From an uncultured Candidatus Entotheonella sp. (GTDB lineage: Bacteria > Tectomicrobia > Entotheonellia > Entotheonellales > Entotheonellaceae): 64,000 bases of DNA. Made by a program: the position numbers and the translations under genes. This document shows positions 25,321 to 33,379 of the stretch, in pieces. The stretch is taken from positions 1,475,300-1,539,299 of the forward strand of contig OX639990.1 of the NCBI GenBank assembly GCA_951828535.1, given 5' to 3'. Position 1 is the first letter of the stretch; the number at the start of each line of letters is the position of its first letter. The notes under the pieces were generated by a model. It searched no databases and had not been told where the DNA came from. It worked only from the letters and a program-made list of their open reading frames with translations.

Positions 25321-25802
25321 CAGGAGCGCGTTTCGTGTTCGAGGTTCAATCCCAGCAGCCCGGCAACTTTTCCCTGCACGTCCAGGATCGTGTGCGCGGT
25401 GTGCAACTCGTGTTCCAGGCGTGCCACTTTCGCTTCGAGCATTTGCACTTTCGCATCCAGCGGGTTGCGTTCGGCCGGTTTCGCGCCGCGCTTCTTCGAG
25501 GCCAACTCCCGCAAGGAGCCCTTTCGTCGCGCCTTTCGCCAAGTCGCCAGATGAGAGCTGTAGAGCCCCTCGCGGCGAAGCAGGCGACCCACTTCGCCGG
25601 GCTGTGTGCAGCGATCGGCCTCCTCAAGGGTCCGCAGCCGATACTCCGCGGTGAACTGGCGCCGTTTCGGCTTGGCCACGACCTCCGGGTCAGGCGTCGC
25701 TCCGGCGCGGCCGTCCCTGGGGGCCTCGTCGCTACGCTCCTCGACCCCCAGGGACGAATAGGGAATCTCATTCAATGTTATCGGGACTCTCTCTGAGTTC
25801 AT
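25320..25802 (-). CDS. IS3-family transposase OrfA
   Basis: This 160-residue protein carries an HTH of the IS3/IS911 type (RRQFTAEYRLRTLEEADRC, then GEVGRLLRREGLYSSHLATW) and a C-terminal leucine-zipper-like coiled coil (LDAKVQMLEAKVARLEHELH) used for multimerisation. It binds the ends of the element. The first 45 residues are poorly conserved in type and the real start may lie a little downstream. It overlaps orfB by one base. Confidence 0.88.
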   Translation of the reverse strand: MNSERVPITLNEIPYSSLGVEERSDEAPRDGRAGATPDPEVVAKPKRRQFTAEYRLRTLEEADRCTQPGEVGRLLRREGLYSSHLATWRKARRKGSLRELASKKRGAKPAERNPLDAKVQMLEAKVARLEHELHTAHTILDVQGKVAGLLGLNLEHETRS

Positions 25803-25906
25803 CGGGTTACACCTCCACCGCCCTACAGTAATTCAAAGGGGTCCCGATGTCTCAGTCATGTTGGCAGAGAGGGGCCCCTTCGAGGCGACGGGCGTGATTA
25901 CTAAGA

Positions 25907-26308
25907 TTAGCCCTCCTTCAACAGCACTGTACCTTCAAGCTGGGCTACCTGCCGGTCGAAAGTATAGAGGGGACAGGCGCCGGTGCGCTTTGCAGCCGCG
26001 GCGATCATCAGGTCGGAAAATCCCGCGCCGCCTTGCCGGTACATGAAGGCGGCACGGGCCACGTCGTTGCCCGCTTCGAAGGCAAGCTCTCTGGTGGCAA
26101 CAAGTTCATCCAGAACGCCCGCAATTCGCCCACGGGAAAATCCGTAGGCTCTCTGAAGCACCCAAACCAGTTCTACCACCACCTCGCGGCATACGAAGCC
26201 GGGCCGTTCAACGGTGAGTTCCGACAACAGCGCTCGGGCCGCTGCTGCCTGCCGTGCATCGTCGTTAACCAGATATCGCACCAGAACGTTGGTATCCAAT
26301 GCGATCAT
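25907..26308 (-). CDS. vapC: PIN-domain toxin (VapC-like)
   Basis: The 133-residue protein starts MIALDTNVLVRYLVNDD, the VapC opening with catalytic Asp5, followed by a Glu in CREVVVELVWVLQR, then GFSDLMIAAAAKRTG and LYTFDRQVAQLEG with the later acidic residues. VapC toxins are Mg-dependent RNases that cut tRNA or rRNA. The ATG overlaps the antitoxin stop by four bases (ATGA), the classical VapBC order with the antitoxin first. It lies between the IS element and the LLM oxidoreductase operon. Confidence 0.9.
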   Translation of the reverse strand: MIALDTNVLVRYLVNDDARQAAAARALLSELTVERPGFVCREVVVELVWVLQRAYGFSRGRIAGVLDELVATRELAFEAGNDVARAAFMYRQGGAGFSDLMIAAAAKRTGACPLYTFDRQVAQLEGTVLLKEG

Positions 26309-26538
26309 AAATCGCATGCCCCCTCGGCTATGGCACGTTCCATATCCTGCAGCGTCACCGGGGAACAATCATGCTTGAGCGCCCCGAAAAGCCGTGCGAG
26401 GGGCCGCGTGGGCGTGATGCGAACCTCATCATCAAGAATGACGTAGCGCACCCGGTCGCCAGGGCCAACCCCCAGTGCTTCTCGCACGGCCTTGGGCAGC
26501 GTCGTTTGCCCTTTTGACGTAATCGCGGATTCCATCAT
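26305..26538 (-). CDS. vapB: AbrB/VapB-type antitoxin (SpoVT-AbrB fold)
   Basis: The 77-residue protein begins with a swapped-hairpin AbrB domain: ESAITSKGQTTLPKAVREAL, then GVGPGDRVRYVILDDEVRI and the PTRPLARLFG linker. The C-terminal tail (VTLQDMERAIAEGACD) is the usual toxin-binding helix. It should dimerise, bind its own promoter and neutralise the PIN toxin encoded next. Two adjacent ATG codons (26538, 26535) follow GAGAGGAAT. The 5' side is AT-rich (about 26540-26600), probably the promoter. Confidence 0.88.
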   Translation of the reverse strand: MMESAITSKGQTTLPKAVREALGVGPGDRVRYVILDDEVRITPTRPLARLFGALKHDCSPVTLQDMERAIAEGACDL

Positions 26539-26677
26539 TGATTTATTCCTCTCATCCTTACATTTAGTATATTGCCTTTCATTATACAAATTAGCAATGG
26601 GCCGTTTCAATGCAACGGTACGCTGCGTCGGTATGGGAGATCCCAAATGATCCTTGTGGAACGATCACATCCCCACC

Positions 26678-27865
26678 TTAATCCGCCGACGCCATCGCCG
26701 ATTCCCGGTCCTTGAAGGCGGGCATGACGTCACGCGCGAACCACTCCAATTGCTCCACGATGACCTGCTGCGGGGTGCCGACGGGGTGGCTGACGCTGAC
26801 CCGTTCGACGCCGGGATAGCGGGCTTCGACGGCCTGAAGCTGCTCGATGATGAGCTCGGGCGGGCCGCAGAAGAAGCCGCCGGCATCGACGGCTTGCTGG
26901 AGGCTTGGAAGGCCGGCGGCGGGCGCCTTGGCGGGATCCCCCATGTCGGCGATTTGCTGGTCGCTGAGGGCGCGGACGAGGCGCAGGGGGCCGAACATCT
27001 TGAGGTTTTCTTCAAACCAGGGGGCGGCTTCCCGGATGGCCTGCTCGCGCGTGGGGGCGAGGTGGAAGTGGAAGCCGAAGCTCAGGTCGGTGCCGAGCTG
27101 CGCGTCGCGGCCGGTGCGGATGACGGCGTCGCGGTAACCCTCGACGACCTTGTGCATGGCACCGCCTTCGGCCACACCGCCGCCGATGATCCCCTTGATG
27201 CCGTGCTTGGCCATGAAGTCCAGGGCACGCGGGCTGGCGCTCTGAATCGGCTGCCAGCACTCGACCGGCTGCCGCAGCGGACGCGGCACCAGCGTGAGTT
27301 CCTTCAGCTCGTAGCCGCGGTACGGGACGTTGGGCGGCAGCGTGTAGTACTGACCGTGGTGCGAGAAGGATTCCTCTCTGAAGGATTTGAAGATGATCTC
27401 GACCTGCTCCTCGAACAGGTCGCGGTTGGCCGCCTGATCGAGCAGCGGCGAGCCGAACGTTTCGATCTCGCGGGTGTGATAGCCGCGCCCGACGCCGAAA
27501 ATAACCCGCCCGCCGGTGAGGACGTCTACGGTGGCGAAATCCTCCGCCAAGCGCAGCGGGTGCCACATGGGCGCGATGTTGAAGCCACAGCCGATCCGCA
27601 GGCGCTGCGTCAGATGCGTCAGATGCAGGGCCAGCAGCAGGACGTTCGGGATGCACTCGTAGCCCTCGGGCTGGAAATGGTGCTCGGCCAGCCAAAACGT
27701 GTCGTACCCCTGCTCGTCCATCATCTGCGCGATGGCCTGCGCCTTGTCGTACGTGGTGACCAGATACTCGTTGGAAAACCGCCGGTCGTTCACCGCGGTG
27801 CCGCCGTAGCCGACGTTGTCCATGTCCACGTGTCCGGCGTACAAGCTGTCGAATTTGCTGATCAT
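26678..27865 (-). CDS. LLM-class (luciferase-like) flavin-dependent oxidoreductase
   Basis: The 395-residue protein is a bacterial luciferase-like monooxygenase: DEQGYDTFWLAEHHFQPEGY is the family N-terminal signature, followed by RIGCGFNIAPMWHPLRLAED, GRVIFGVGRGYHTREIETFG and the C-terminal FFCGPPELIIEQLQAVEARY. These enzymes use FMNH2 or F420H2 to oxidise or desulfonate small substrates. It is the last gene of the Liv-type transporter operon (44 nt after livM), so it probably acts on the imported compound. GGGAAGGGTT precedes the ATG at 27865. Reduced-flavin dependence is family knowledge; the substrate is unknown. Confidence 0.88.
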   Translation of the reverse strand: MISKFDSLYAGHVDMDNVGYGGTAVNDRRFSNEYLVTTYDKAQAIAQMMDEQGYDTFWLAEHHFQPEGYECIPNVLLLALHLTHLTQRLRIGCGFNIAPMWHPLRLAEDFATVDVLTGGRVIFGVGRGYHTREIETFGSPLLDQAANRDLFEEQVEIIFKSFREESFSHHGQYYTLPPNVPYRGYELKELTLVPRPLRQPVECWQPIQSASPRALDFMAKHGIKGIIGGGVAEGGAMHKVVEGYRDAVIRTGRDAQLGTDLSFGFHFHLAPTREQAIREAAPWFEENLKMFGPLRLVRALSDQQIADMGDPAKAPAAGLPSLQQAVDAGGFFCGPPELIIEQLQAVEARYPGVERVSVSHPVGTPQQVIVEQLEWFARDVMPAFKDRESAMASAD

Positions 27866-27909
27866 AACCCTTCCCTTCTCCGCGCCGGCATCGTCCCCCG
27901 ACCCCAGCG

Positions 27910-28902
27910 CTACGTGTTGAGCTTGTGCCGCAGAAAGCCGAGCAGCCCTTGCGGCATGTAGATCACCATGGCCGTGAACAGCAGGCCAACGGGTATCAGG
28001 TAGTACTCGGGACTCCAATACGTGCTGAACAGTTCCTTGAGCAGCACAAACACCCCGGCGCCCAGGACGGGGCCGATCAGCGTGCCGATGCCGCCCAGCA
28101 CGTTGTAGATCACCGTTTCGCCCGATTGCAGGAAGAAAAAGTAATCCGGCGCCGCGTAGGCGTTGAAGATGCCGTACAGCGCCCCGGACAACCCGGCGAC
28201 CAGTGCCGAGAGCATGACCATGCCCATCTTGTGGCGCTCCACGTTGTAGCCGATGGCCCGCGTGCGGGGCTCGTTTTCGCGGATGGCTTGCAGGACCTTG
28301 CCGAATGGCGATTGGGTGACGCGGCGGCAGAACACGTAGCACATCGCCACCACCGCCAGCACGAACCAGTGCATCGACATCGTCGTGAACTCGGCCGCAA
28401 ACAGGCCCAGGAACGACAGCCGCGGCGGGCTGAACACGAGGCCGTTTTCGCCGCCGGTGACGTCGGTCCAGGTGAAGACGATGACCCAGAAAATCTGTGC
28501 AAACACCAGCGTGGTGATCGAGAAGTAGATGTCGCGCAGGCGGGTGGAATAGAAGGCGACGAAGATGCCCATGACGGCCGCCCCCACCAGGCCCAGAAGC
28601 AGCGCCAGCCACAGGGCGAGGGGGGATTCCGTCCACATCAGGGCGTAGGCGGCACCGTAGCAGCCGGTGCCGAAGAACAGGGCGTGGCCGAAGGACACCA
28701 TGCCGACATAACCGATCAGCAGGTCGGACGACATGGCCAGGAGGCCGAGGATCAGCACCTCGGTGAGCAGCCGCTGCCAAAAGCTGTTCGGGAACCACAG
28801 GGGCGCCACGGCCAGAACCGCGACAACCACGAGGAAAGCGATCCAGAAACCGGGCTTTTCGGCACTCCGTGCGCCCGTCATGCGAGCCTCTGCTGCTACC
28901 AT
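27910..28902 (-). CDS. livM: Branched-chain amino acid/amide ABC transporter permease (LivM)
   Basis: The 330-residue integral membrane protein has about 9-10 hydrophobic segments and the LivM landmarks SSDLLIGYVGMVSFGHALFF, the STRLRDIYFSITTLVFAQI segment and the cytoplasmic coupling loop with AIRENEPRTRAIGYNVERHK. It pairs with LivH to form the inner-membrane channel for a substrate delivered by the periplasmic binding protein. The ATG at 28902 lies 11 nt after the livH stop; an ATG at 28881 is an alternative. Confidence 0.92.
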   Translation of the reverse strand: MVAAEARMTGARSAEKPGFWIAFLVVVAVLAVAPLWFPNSFWQRLLTEVLILGLLAMSSDLLIGYVGMVSFGHALFFGTGCYGAAYALMWTESPLALWLALLLGLVGAAVMGIFVAFYSTRLRDIYFSITTLVFAQIFWVIVFTWTDVTGGENGLVFSPPRLSFLGLFAAEFTTMSMHWFVLAVVAMCYVFCRRVTQSPFGKVLQAIRENEPRTRAIGYNVERHKMGMVMLSALVAGLSGALYGIFNAYAAPDYFFFLQSGETVIYNVLGGIGTLIGPVLGAGVFVLLKELFSTYWSPEYYLIPVGLLFTAMVIYMPQGLLGFLRHKLNT

Positions 28903-28913
28903 TTCTCCCCCAT

Positions 28914-29786
28914 TTAACGCGGCACCGCCACAAACAGACCCGTGGGGCGGACGAGCAGGGTTACGATCAGCGCGGCAAATGAAAAGATGACCGCCAAAGC
29001 CGGGCTGACCCAGATGACGGCCAATGCCTCCAGTACGCCGATGAACACGGCGGCGAGCACCGATCCCCACAGATTGCCCATGCCGCCCACGACGACGATG
29101 ATGAAGGCGCGCAGGATATTGTTGACGCCCATGGTCGGATCGACGCCCAGGATCGGCGCGTACAGGTAGCCGCTGATGGCCGCCATGGCAGCGCCGATGC
29201 CGAACACCACGGTGTGCACCAGCGGCACGGGAATGCCCATGGCCAAGGCCATCTGACGGTCCTGGGTGGTGGCGCGAATCCACAGCCCGAAGCGGCCGCG
29301 GTGCATGAACAACCACAAACCGGCAATGATGGCGAGGGACAGCACGGCAACCATGAAACGGTAGACGGGAAACTGCAGGTGGAAGACAACGATATGACCC
29401 GTGAGAGCAGCCCCGACCCGGCGTACGGTCGGCCCCCAGATCCAGATGGCGGCCGTCTGCAAGACCAGGCTGATCCCGAACGTCGCCAGGATGGTGGTGA
29501 GCGGATCGCTGCCGATGAGCGAACGCAGCGCGCTACGCTGCATGATCAGACCGAAGACGAAGACGCACAACCCCGCGGCAGCCAAGCCCAACCAAAAGCT
29601 GCCGGTCATGGTGAAAAATACCCAGCCCATGTAAGCGCCCAGCATGAACAACTCGCCGTGCGCGAAGTTCACCACGTCCATGATGCCGAAAATGAGGGTC
29701 AGGCCGGACGCCACCAAGGCCAGGATCAAGCCGGTGGAAATGCCGATGAGCATCTGCACCACCAAGTCCTGAAACAATTCGCTCAT
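28914..29786 (-). CDS. livH: Branched-chain amino acid/amide ABC transporter permease (LivH)
   Basis: The 290-residue permease has eight or so hydrophobic segments and the LivH signature LTLIFGIMDVVNFAHGELFM near residues 28-47. Near the C-terminus FIIVVVGGMGNLWGSVLAAV is the conserved glycine-rich segment, and RATTQDRQMALAMGI is the coupling loop. It forms the transport channel with LivM. livF lies 2 nt upstream and livM 11 nt downstream, so the five transporter genes are one operon. Confidence 0.93.
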   Translation of the reverse strand: MSELFQDLVVQMLIGISTGLILALVASGLTLIFGIMDVVNFAHGELFMLGAYMGWVFFTMTGSFWLGLAAAGLCVFVFGLIMQRSALRSLIGSDPLTTILATFGISLVLQTAAIWIWGPTVRRVGAALTGHIVVFHLQFPVYRFMVAVLSLAIIAGLWLFMHRGRFGLWIRATTQDRQMALAMGIPVPLVHTVVFGIGAAMAAISGYLYAPILGVDPTMGVNNILRAFIIVVVGGMGNLWGSVLAAVFIGVLEALAVIWVSPALAVIFSFAALIVTLLVRPTGLFVAVPR

Positions 29787-29788
29787 CC

Positions 29789-30496
29789 CTACACCCCCAA
29801 GTACTTGTGGATTACGTCGTCGTCCACGGAAAGCTCGCTCGCCGCTGACTCATGGCGGATGGCACCGCGCTCCATGAGGTACACGCGGTCGCTGACGGCG
29901 AGGGTCATGGGCACGTTCTGCTCCACCAGCAGAATCGACACGTTGGCCTGACGCAAGACATCGATAATTTCTCGAATCTGTCCCACCAAGCGCGGCATGA
30001 GGCCCTCGGTGGGCTCGTCCAGCAGGATGATCTGCGGGTCGAGCATCATGGCCCGGGCGATGGCCAGCATCTGCTGCTCGCCGCCGGACAGGGTGCCGGC
30101 CAGTTGCCGCTGGCGCTCCTTGAGGCGCGGAAAGCTGGCATACGCCTGCTCAAGCAACTGCTCCGTGCGCGCGGCGGAGGCGCCCTGGCGATCAAACCCG
30201 GTCCGCAGGTTGTCCAGCACGGTCAGCCGGGGAAAGATGCGCCGGTCCTCGGGCACGTAGCCGAGGCCGAGGCGGGGAATCCGGTAGGCTTTCTGCCGGT
30301 GCAGGTCCTTGCCGGCAAAGGTGATCGAGCCGCTCTGGACGGCCACCAGACCCATGATGGCTTTCAGGGTCGTGCTTTTCCCCACCCCGTTGCGCCCGAG
30401 CAATCCCACAACCTGGCCGCCGTCCACTTCCAGGCTGACGCCGTGCAGCACGTGGCTCTTGCCGTAGAACGCCTGGACGTCCTGCAACTTCAGCAT
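29789..30496 (-). CDS. livF: ABC transporter ATP-binding protein (LivF)
   Basis: The 235-residue ATPase has Walker A GLLGRNGVGKSTTLKAIMG, the Q-loop region LGYVPEDRRIFPRLTVLDNL, the ABC signature LSGGEQQMLAIARAMM and Walker B IILLDEPTEGL. The sequence is of the LivF type. It supplies energy for import together with LivG at the cytoplasmic face. The gene sits between livG (7 nt) and livH (2 nt). Confidence 0.94.
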   Translation of the reverse strand: MLKLQDVQAFYGKSHVLHGVSLEVDGGQVVGLLGRNGVGKSTTLKAIMGLVAVQSGSITFAGKDLHRQKAYRIPRLGLGYVPEDRRIFPRLTVLDNLRTGFDRQGASAARTEQLLEQAYASFPRLKERQRQLAGTLSGGEQQMLAIARAMMLDPQIILLDEPTEGLMPRLVGQIREIIDVLRQANVSILLVEQNVPMTLAVSDRVYLMERGAIRHESAASELSVDDDVIHKYLGV

Positions 30497-30503
30497 GGCT
30501 TCC

Positions 30504-31250
30504 TCACATCTTCAGGTAGGCTTCCTGCACCTGCGGGTTAGCCTGGATTTCGGCGGGCGTGCCCTGCGCCAGAACCTGGCCGTAATCCAGAACCGTGATG
30601 CGCTGCGCGAGGCTCATGACGACGTGCATGTCGTGTTCGACAACGAGAATCGTCAGGCTGGCACCGATGCGGCGAATCAACTCCACGATGTCACGGGTTT
30701 CCGAGGCGCTCATGCCGGCGGTCGGCTCGTCCAGGCAGAGCAGCGTGGGTTCGGTCGCCAGGGCGATGCCGATCTCCAGATTGCGCTGTTGGCCATGGGA
30801 GAGACTGGAGGCCATCAGGTCCTCCTTGCCGCCCAGGCCGATGGTCTCGATGATTCCCGCTGCGCCCTCCAAGGTGGCCGCGTCGGCGCGGTGATGCCGC
30901 AGGAACGACGAGGTGGGCTGGCGGGACTGCACGGCAACGCGAATGTTTTCCAGGCAGGTGGAGCCGGGAAAGATGTTGGTGATCTGGTAAGAACGGGCCA
31001 CGCCAAGCTGGGAAATGCGCTCCGGCGGCAGGCCGGTGATGTCCCGGCCCTCCAGCAGAATGCGCCCACCGGTAGGACGCAGCAGGCCCGTCAGGCAGTT
31101 GAAGAAAGTGCTCTTGCCGGCGCCGTTGGGGCCGATGATGGCGTGCGTCGTGTCCCGCTCGACGACCAGATCGATGTCTTCCAGAGCCGCCAGGCCGCCG
31201 AAGTGCATGGTCAGTTTTTCGGTAATCAAGGGGTGGGTACTGTCGCTCAT
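30504..31250 (-). CDS. livG: ABC transporter ATP-binding protein (LivG)
   Basis: The 248-residue ATPase carries Walker A IIGPNGAGKSTFFNCLTG, the Q-loop stretch GVARSYQITNIFPGSTCLEN, a somewhat degenerate signature SLSHGQQRNLEIGIALA (SHGQQ is normal for LivG), Walker B LLCLDEPTAGM and the C-terminal LivG tail EIQANPQVQEAYL. It pairs with LivF. The binding-protein gene lies 24 nt upstream on the same strand. Confidence 0.94.
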   Translation of the reverse strand: MSDSTHPLITEKLTMHFGGLAALEDIDLVVERDTTHAIIGPNGAGKSTFFNCLTGLLRPTGGRILLEGRDITGLPPERISQLGVARSYQITNIFPGSTCLENIRVAVQSRQPTSSFLRHHRADAATLEGAAGIIETIGLGGKEDLMASSLSHGQQRNLEIGIALATEPTLLCLDEPTAGMSASETRDIVELIRRIGASLTILVVEHDMHVVMSLAQRITVLDYGQVLAQGTPAEIQANPQVQEAYLKM

Positions 31251-31274
31251 GCCGCCTCGCTAGCGCGTCCGGGT

Positions 31275-32606
31275 TCAGGCAAACTGACACGCCGGCGGCA
31301 CGATGGTGTCTTGCCACGGCACGACTTGCAGCACCTTGGGCTGGTAGGTATCGCCGTCGCCCTTCACCACCTCGAAGATGTACTCGTTGGTGAAAGCTTG
31401 GTGGTCGGCTTTGCGCAGCAGCCTGTCGCCGGTGGGAAAATCGTCCCCGGCGTACACTTGCAGGTCCTCCAGGGCCTCGACGAGCTTTTCGGTATCCTCA
31501 CGGCCGCGGAATTCGCATGCTTCCATGCCGACTTTCAGGACGTTCAGGGCTTCAAAGTTCGATTGACTGTAGCGGTCGGGCAGGATGCCGTTGGGGTCGT
31601 ATTGCTTCGATTGCTCGAACACGGCGTCGAAAAACTTCCTGTGGTGTTCGGTATCAAGCGGTCCCTGGAAGATCGGCAGATAACGATCAATGCCGACGAA
31701 TCCCAGCGCCTTCTCCCGCTGTGCCGGGAGATTGGTGCCGGCCACCACCGCGGCGCCGTCGCCGGCGAAACGGTACTTGTTGTGCAGACCCAGGTTGTAC
31801 GCCTGGGTGACTACGTTGACGCCGTCCTTGCCGAAAAAGATCATGAATAGGCCGTCGAAATCGCCCCTGATCCTGCTGAGGAAGGGCACCATGTCCGCGG
31901 TGCCGAGCGGGATGCCGGTGGTACCGACCACTTCGCCGCCTAGGTTTTCAATACCCTCCCGGTAGGCATCCCGGGTCGTTTGACCCCAAGCGTAATCGGC
32001 GAAGAGGATGTGCCATTTCTTGCCGATGTTGTTCACCAGGTACGGCGCAAAGGCCACCGCCTGCGCCGGGGCGTAATCGAAGGGGCGGAAGGTGTAGCGG
32101 TCGCAGCGCGAGGTGGTAATGGTGGTATCGAGGCAGACGCCGATCATGTTGACGATGCGGGCGCGCCGGTATTCCGGCATGCAGGCGATGCACACGTTGC
32201 TCATGAAACCGCCCTGCCCCACGTCGATAAGATCGCGGGTGAGCAGCTTGCGGGTTTTGCGGATGCCGGCGGCCGGCTTGCCTTCGGAGTCTTCGACGAT
32301 CAGTTCGATAGGGCGCCCGTTGACGCCGCCTGCGGCATTAATGCGCTCGGCAGCGACTTCCTGCCCGACCTTCGCCATCAACCCGCCACCGGCCGCGGGT
32401 CCGGTCAGCGGCTGAATGCCGCCGATCTTGATCGGCTTCTCCGCCCCGAATAGTTGACGCCACGGCGACGGCACCAGCATGGCAGCGCCAAGCGCTCCGG
32501 CGGCTGCCACGGACGCCGCCCCAACTCCGACAAAGCGCCGGCGGGTGATCGTCCCCGGCCGCCACATGGTCTCGTCTACCCGCCGATCATGCCCGTCTTC
32601 CCGCAT
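31275..32606 (-). CDS. ABC transporter substrate-binding protein, Tat-exported (LivK/urea-amide type)
   Basis: The 443-residue protein has an N-terminal twin-arginine signal (TRRRFVGVGAASVAAAGAL) followed by a type I periplasmic binding fold: IKIGGIQPLTGPAAGGG, ELIVEDSEGKPAAG, MIGVCLDTTIT and VPFLSRIRGDFDGLFM. It resembles binding proteins for branched-chain amino acids, urea, short amides or aromatic acids. It is the first gene of a livG-livF-livH-livM-LLM oxidoreductase operon and defines its substrate. The ATG at 32606 follows AAGGGGAGACGGCG; an ATG six codons earlier lacks a ribosome binding site. Tat rather than Sec export suggests folding before export. The substrate is not known. Confidence 0.88.
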   Translation of the reverse strand: MREDGHDRRVDETMWRPGTITRRRFVGVGAASVAAAGALGAAMLVPSPWRQLFGAEKPIKIGGIQPLTGPAAGGGLMAKVGQEVAAERINAAGGVNGRPIELIVEDSEGKPAAGIRKTRKLLTRDLIDVGQGGFMSNVCIACMPEYRRARIVNMIGVCLDTTITTSRCDRYTFRPFDYAPAQAVAFAPYLVNNIGKKWHILFADYAWGQTTRDAYREGIENLGGEVVGTTGIPLGTADMVPFLSRIRGDFDGLFMIFFGKDGVNVVTQAYNLGLHNKYRFAGDGAAVVAGTNLPAQREKALGFVGIDRYLPIFQGPLDTEHHRKFFDAVFEQSKQYDPNGILPDRYSQSNFEALNVLKVGMEACEFRGREDTEKLVEALEDLQVYAGDDFPTGDRLLRKADHQAFTNEYIFEVVKGDGDTYQPKVLQVVPWQDTIVPPACQFA

Positions 32607-32824
32607 CGCCGTCTCCCCTTCCATCTGCGAACGTGAAACCCTCGTAGGCTCTTAAACTAGTGGTGAAGCGACGTTAATACCATAGACGCTGCGCGCCTGA
32701 CAAGCCTCGTTTCCACCGGCAAGATATTCCTTTTCAGCCCCACGACGGTTGGTTAGAATTCCCGGATTGCACGGTTCAACTTCAGTTACCTCAAGCGGCA
32801 TCGTGTTTCCATAAGGACAAGCAC

Positions 32825-33379
32825 ATGACAGACAAAATCTCGCGTCGCCGCGTCGCTGGCCTTGCCGGCGGCCTCCTCATGCTCGGGCTCGCCTGCGCGG
32901 CGACCGTCTCGGCAGACCCACGTGACTACCCGCAGTTTGCACAGCAGAAGGTTGCTCAGGACATTGCCATCAAATTCACCGGCGTTGACGAATTGAAAGC
33001 CCGCATCGATACCGATGCGCCCCTGAGGATCATCGACGTACGCGGCTACGGCGACTACGCGCGTGGCCACCTGCCCGGCGCCGTTTCCATCCCCTTGGGC
33101 ATCCTGCCCTACAGCCTGCCGGACATTCCCACAGACATCCCCGTGGTGCTGTATTGAACCTGCCCGCATCACCTGGCCAGTTTGGCCTATCAGTTCCTGT
33201 ATCGGCAGGGTTATCGCAACATGACGGTGCTCGAGGGCGGCATGCCGGCGTGGCAGGAACGCCGCTATCCGCTGCAACAATTTTCGCGCGAATCGACGCG
33301 CTTGGAGCCGCAAGAATCCTTGCCCAAACGCTTCTTGACACCCCTCCAGGCCGCTGTTATAGTGCCGCCGTCAATGTAG
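32825..33379 (+). CDS. Exported rhodanese-domain selenoprotein (in-frame TGA = selenocysteine 111 at the catalytic position)
   Basis: Standard reading ends at TGA 33155-33157, but the frame continues to TAG at 33377-33379, giving 184 residues. The N-terminus is a signal peptide with paired arginines (SRRRVAGLAGGLLMLGLA, cleavage near VSA). The rhodanese domain follows: LRIIDVRGYGDYARGHLPGA, IPVVLY, the TGA codon, then TCPHHLASLAYQFLYRQGY, NMTVLEGGMPAWQERRYP. In Cys rhodaneses this position is the catalytic Cys of the VVLYCTCPxxA loop, so selenocysteine replaces the persulfide-forming residue. A hairpin GGCC-AGTTT-GGCC (33175-33187) lies at SECIS distance. AAGGA precedes the ATG. The protein should be a periplasmic thiol/selenol sulfurtransferase. 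A csp promoter lies inside its last codons. Confidence 0.87.
33175..33187 (+). promoter_or_regulatory. Predicted bacterial SECIS hairpin of the rhodanese selenoprotein gene
   Basis: GGCC (33175-33178) pairs with GGCC (33184-33187) around AGTTT, beginning 17 nt after the TGA. The apical loop begins 21 nt after it and again has G as its second base, with an unpaired T flanking the stem at 33174. The loop resembles that of the UGSC gene (AGTCT). Confidence 0.55.
33335..33363 (+). promoter_or_regulatory. Strong sigma70 promoter of the cold-shock gene
   Basis: TTGACA (33335-33340), a 17-nt spacer and TATAGT (33358-33363) form a near-consensus promoter. It lies inside the last codons of the rhodanese selenoprotein gene. 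Transcription from about 33370 would give a leader of about 166 nt before the csp ATG at 33537. Confidence 0.75.

Larger units (their letters stand above)
24298..25854 (-). mobile_element. IS3-family insertion sequence
   Basis: The element contains orfA (25320-25802) and orfB (24319-25542 open frame, ATG at 25320) in the usual IS3 arrangement. Candidate ends are TGAGACA at 24298-24304 and its complement TGTCTCA at 25848-25854, which bound about 1.56 kb; the inner terminal sequences match only partly. No clear target-site duplication is seen, so the exact ends are approximate. The left end lies about 50 bp upstream of the STAND gene start. Confidence 0.75.
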
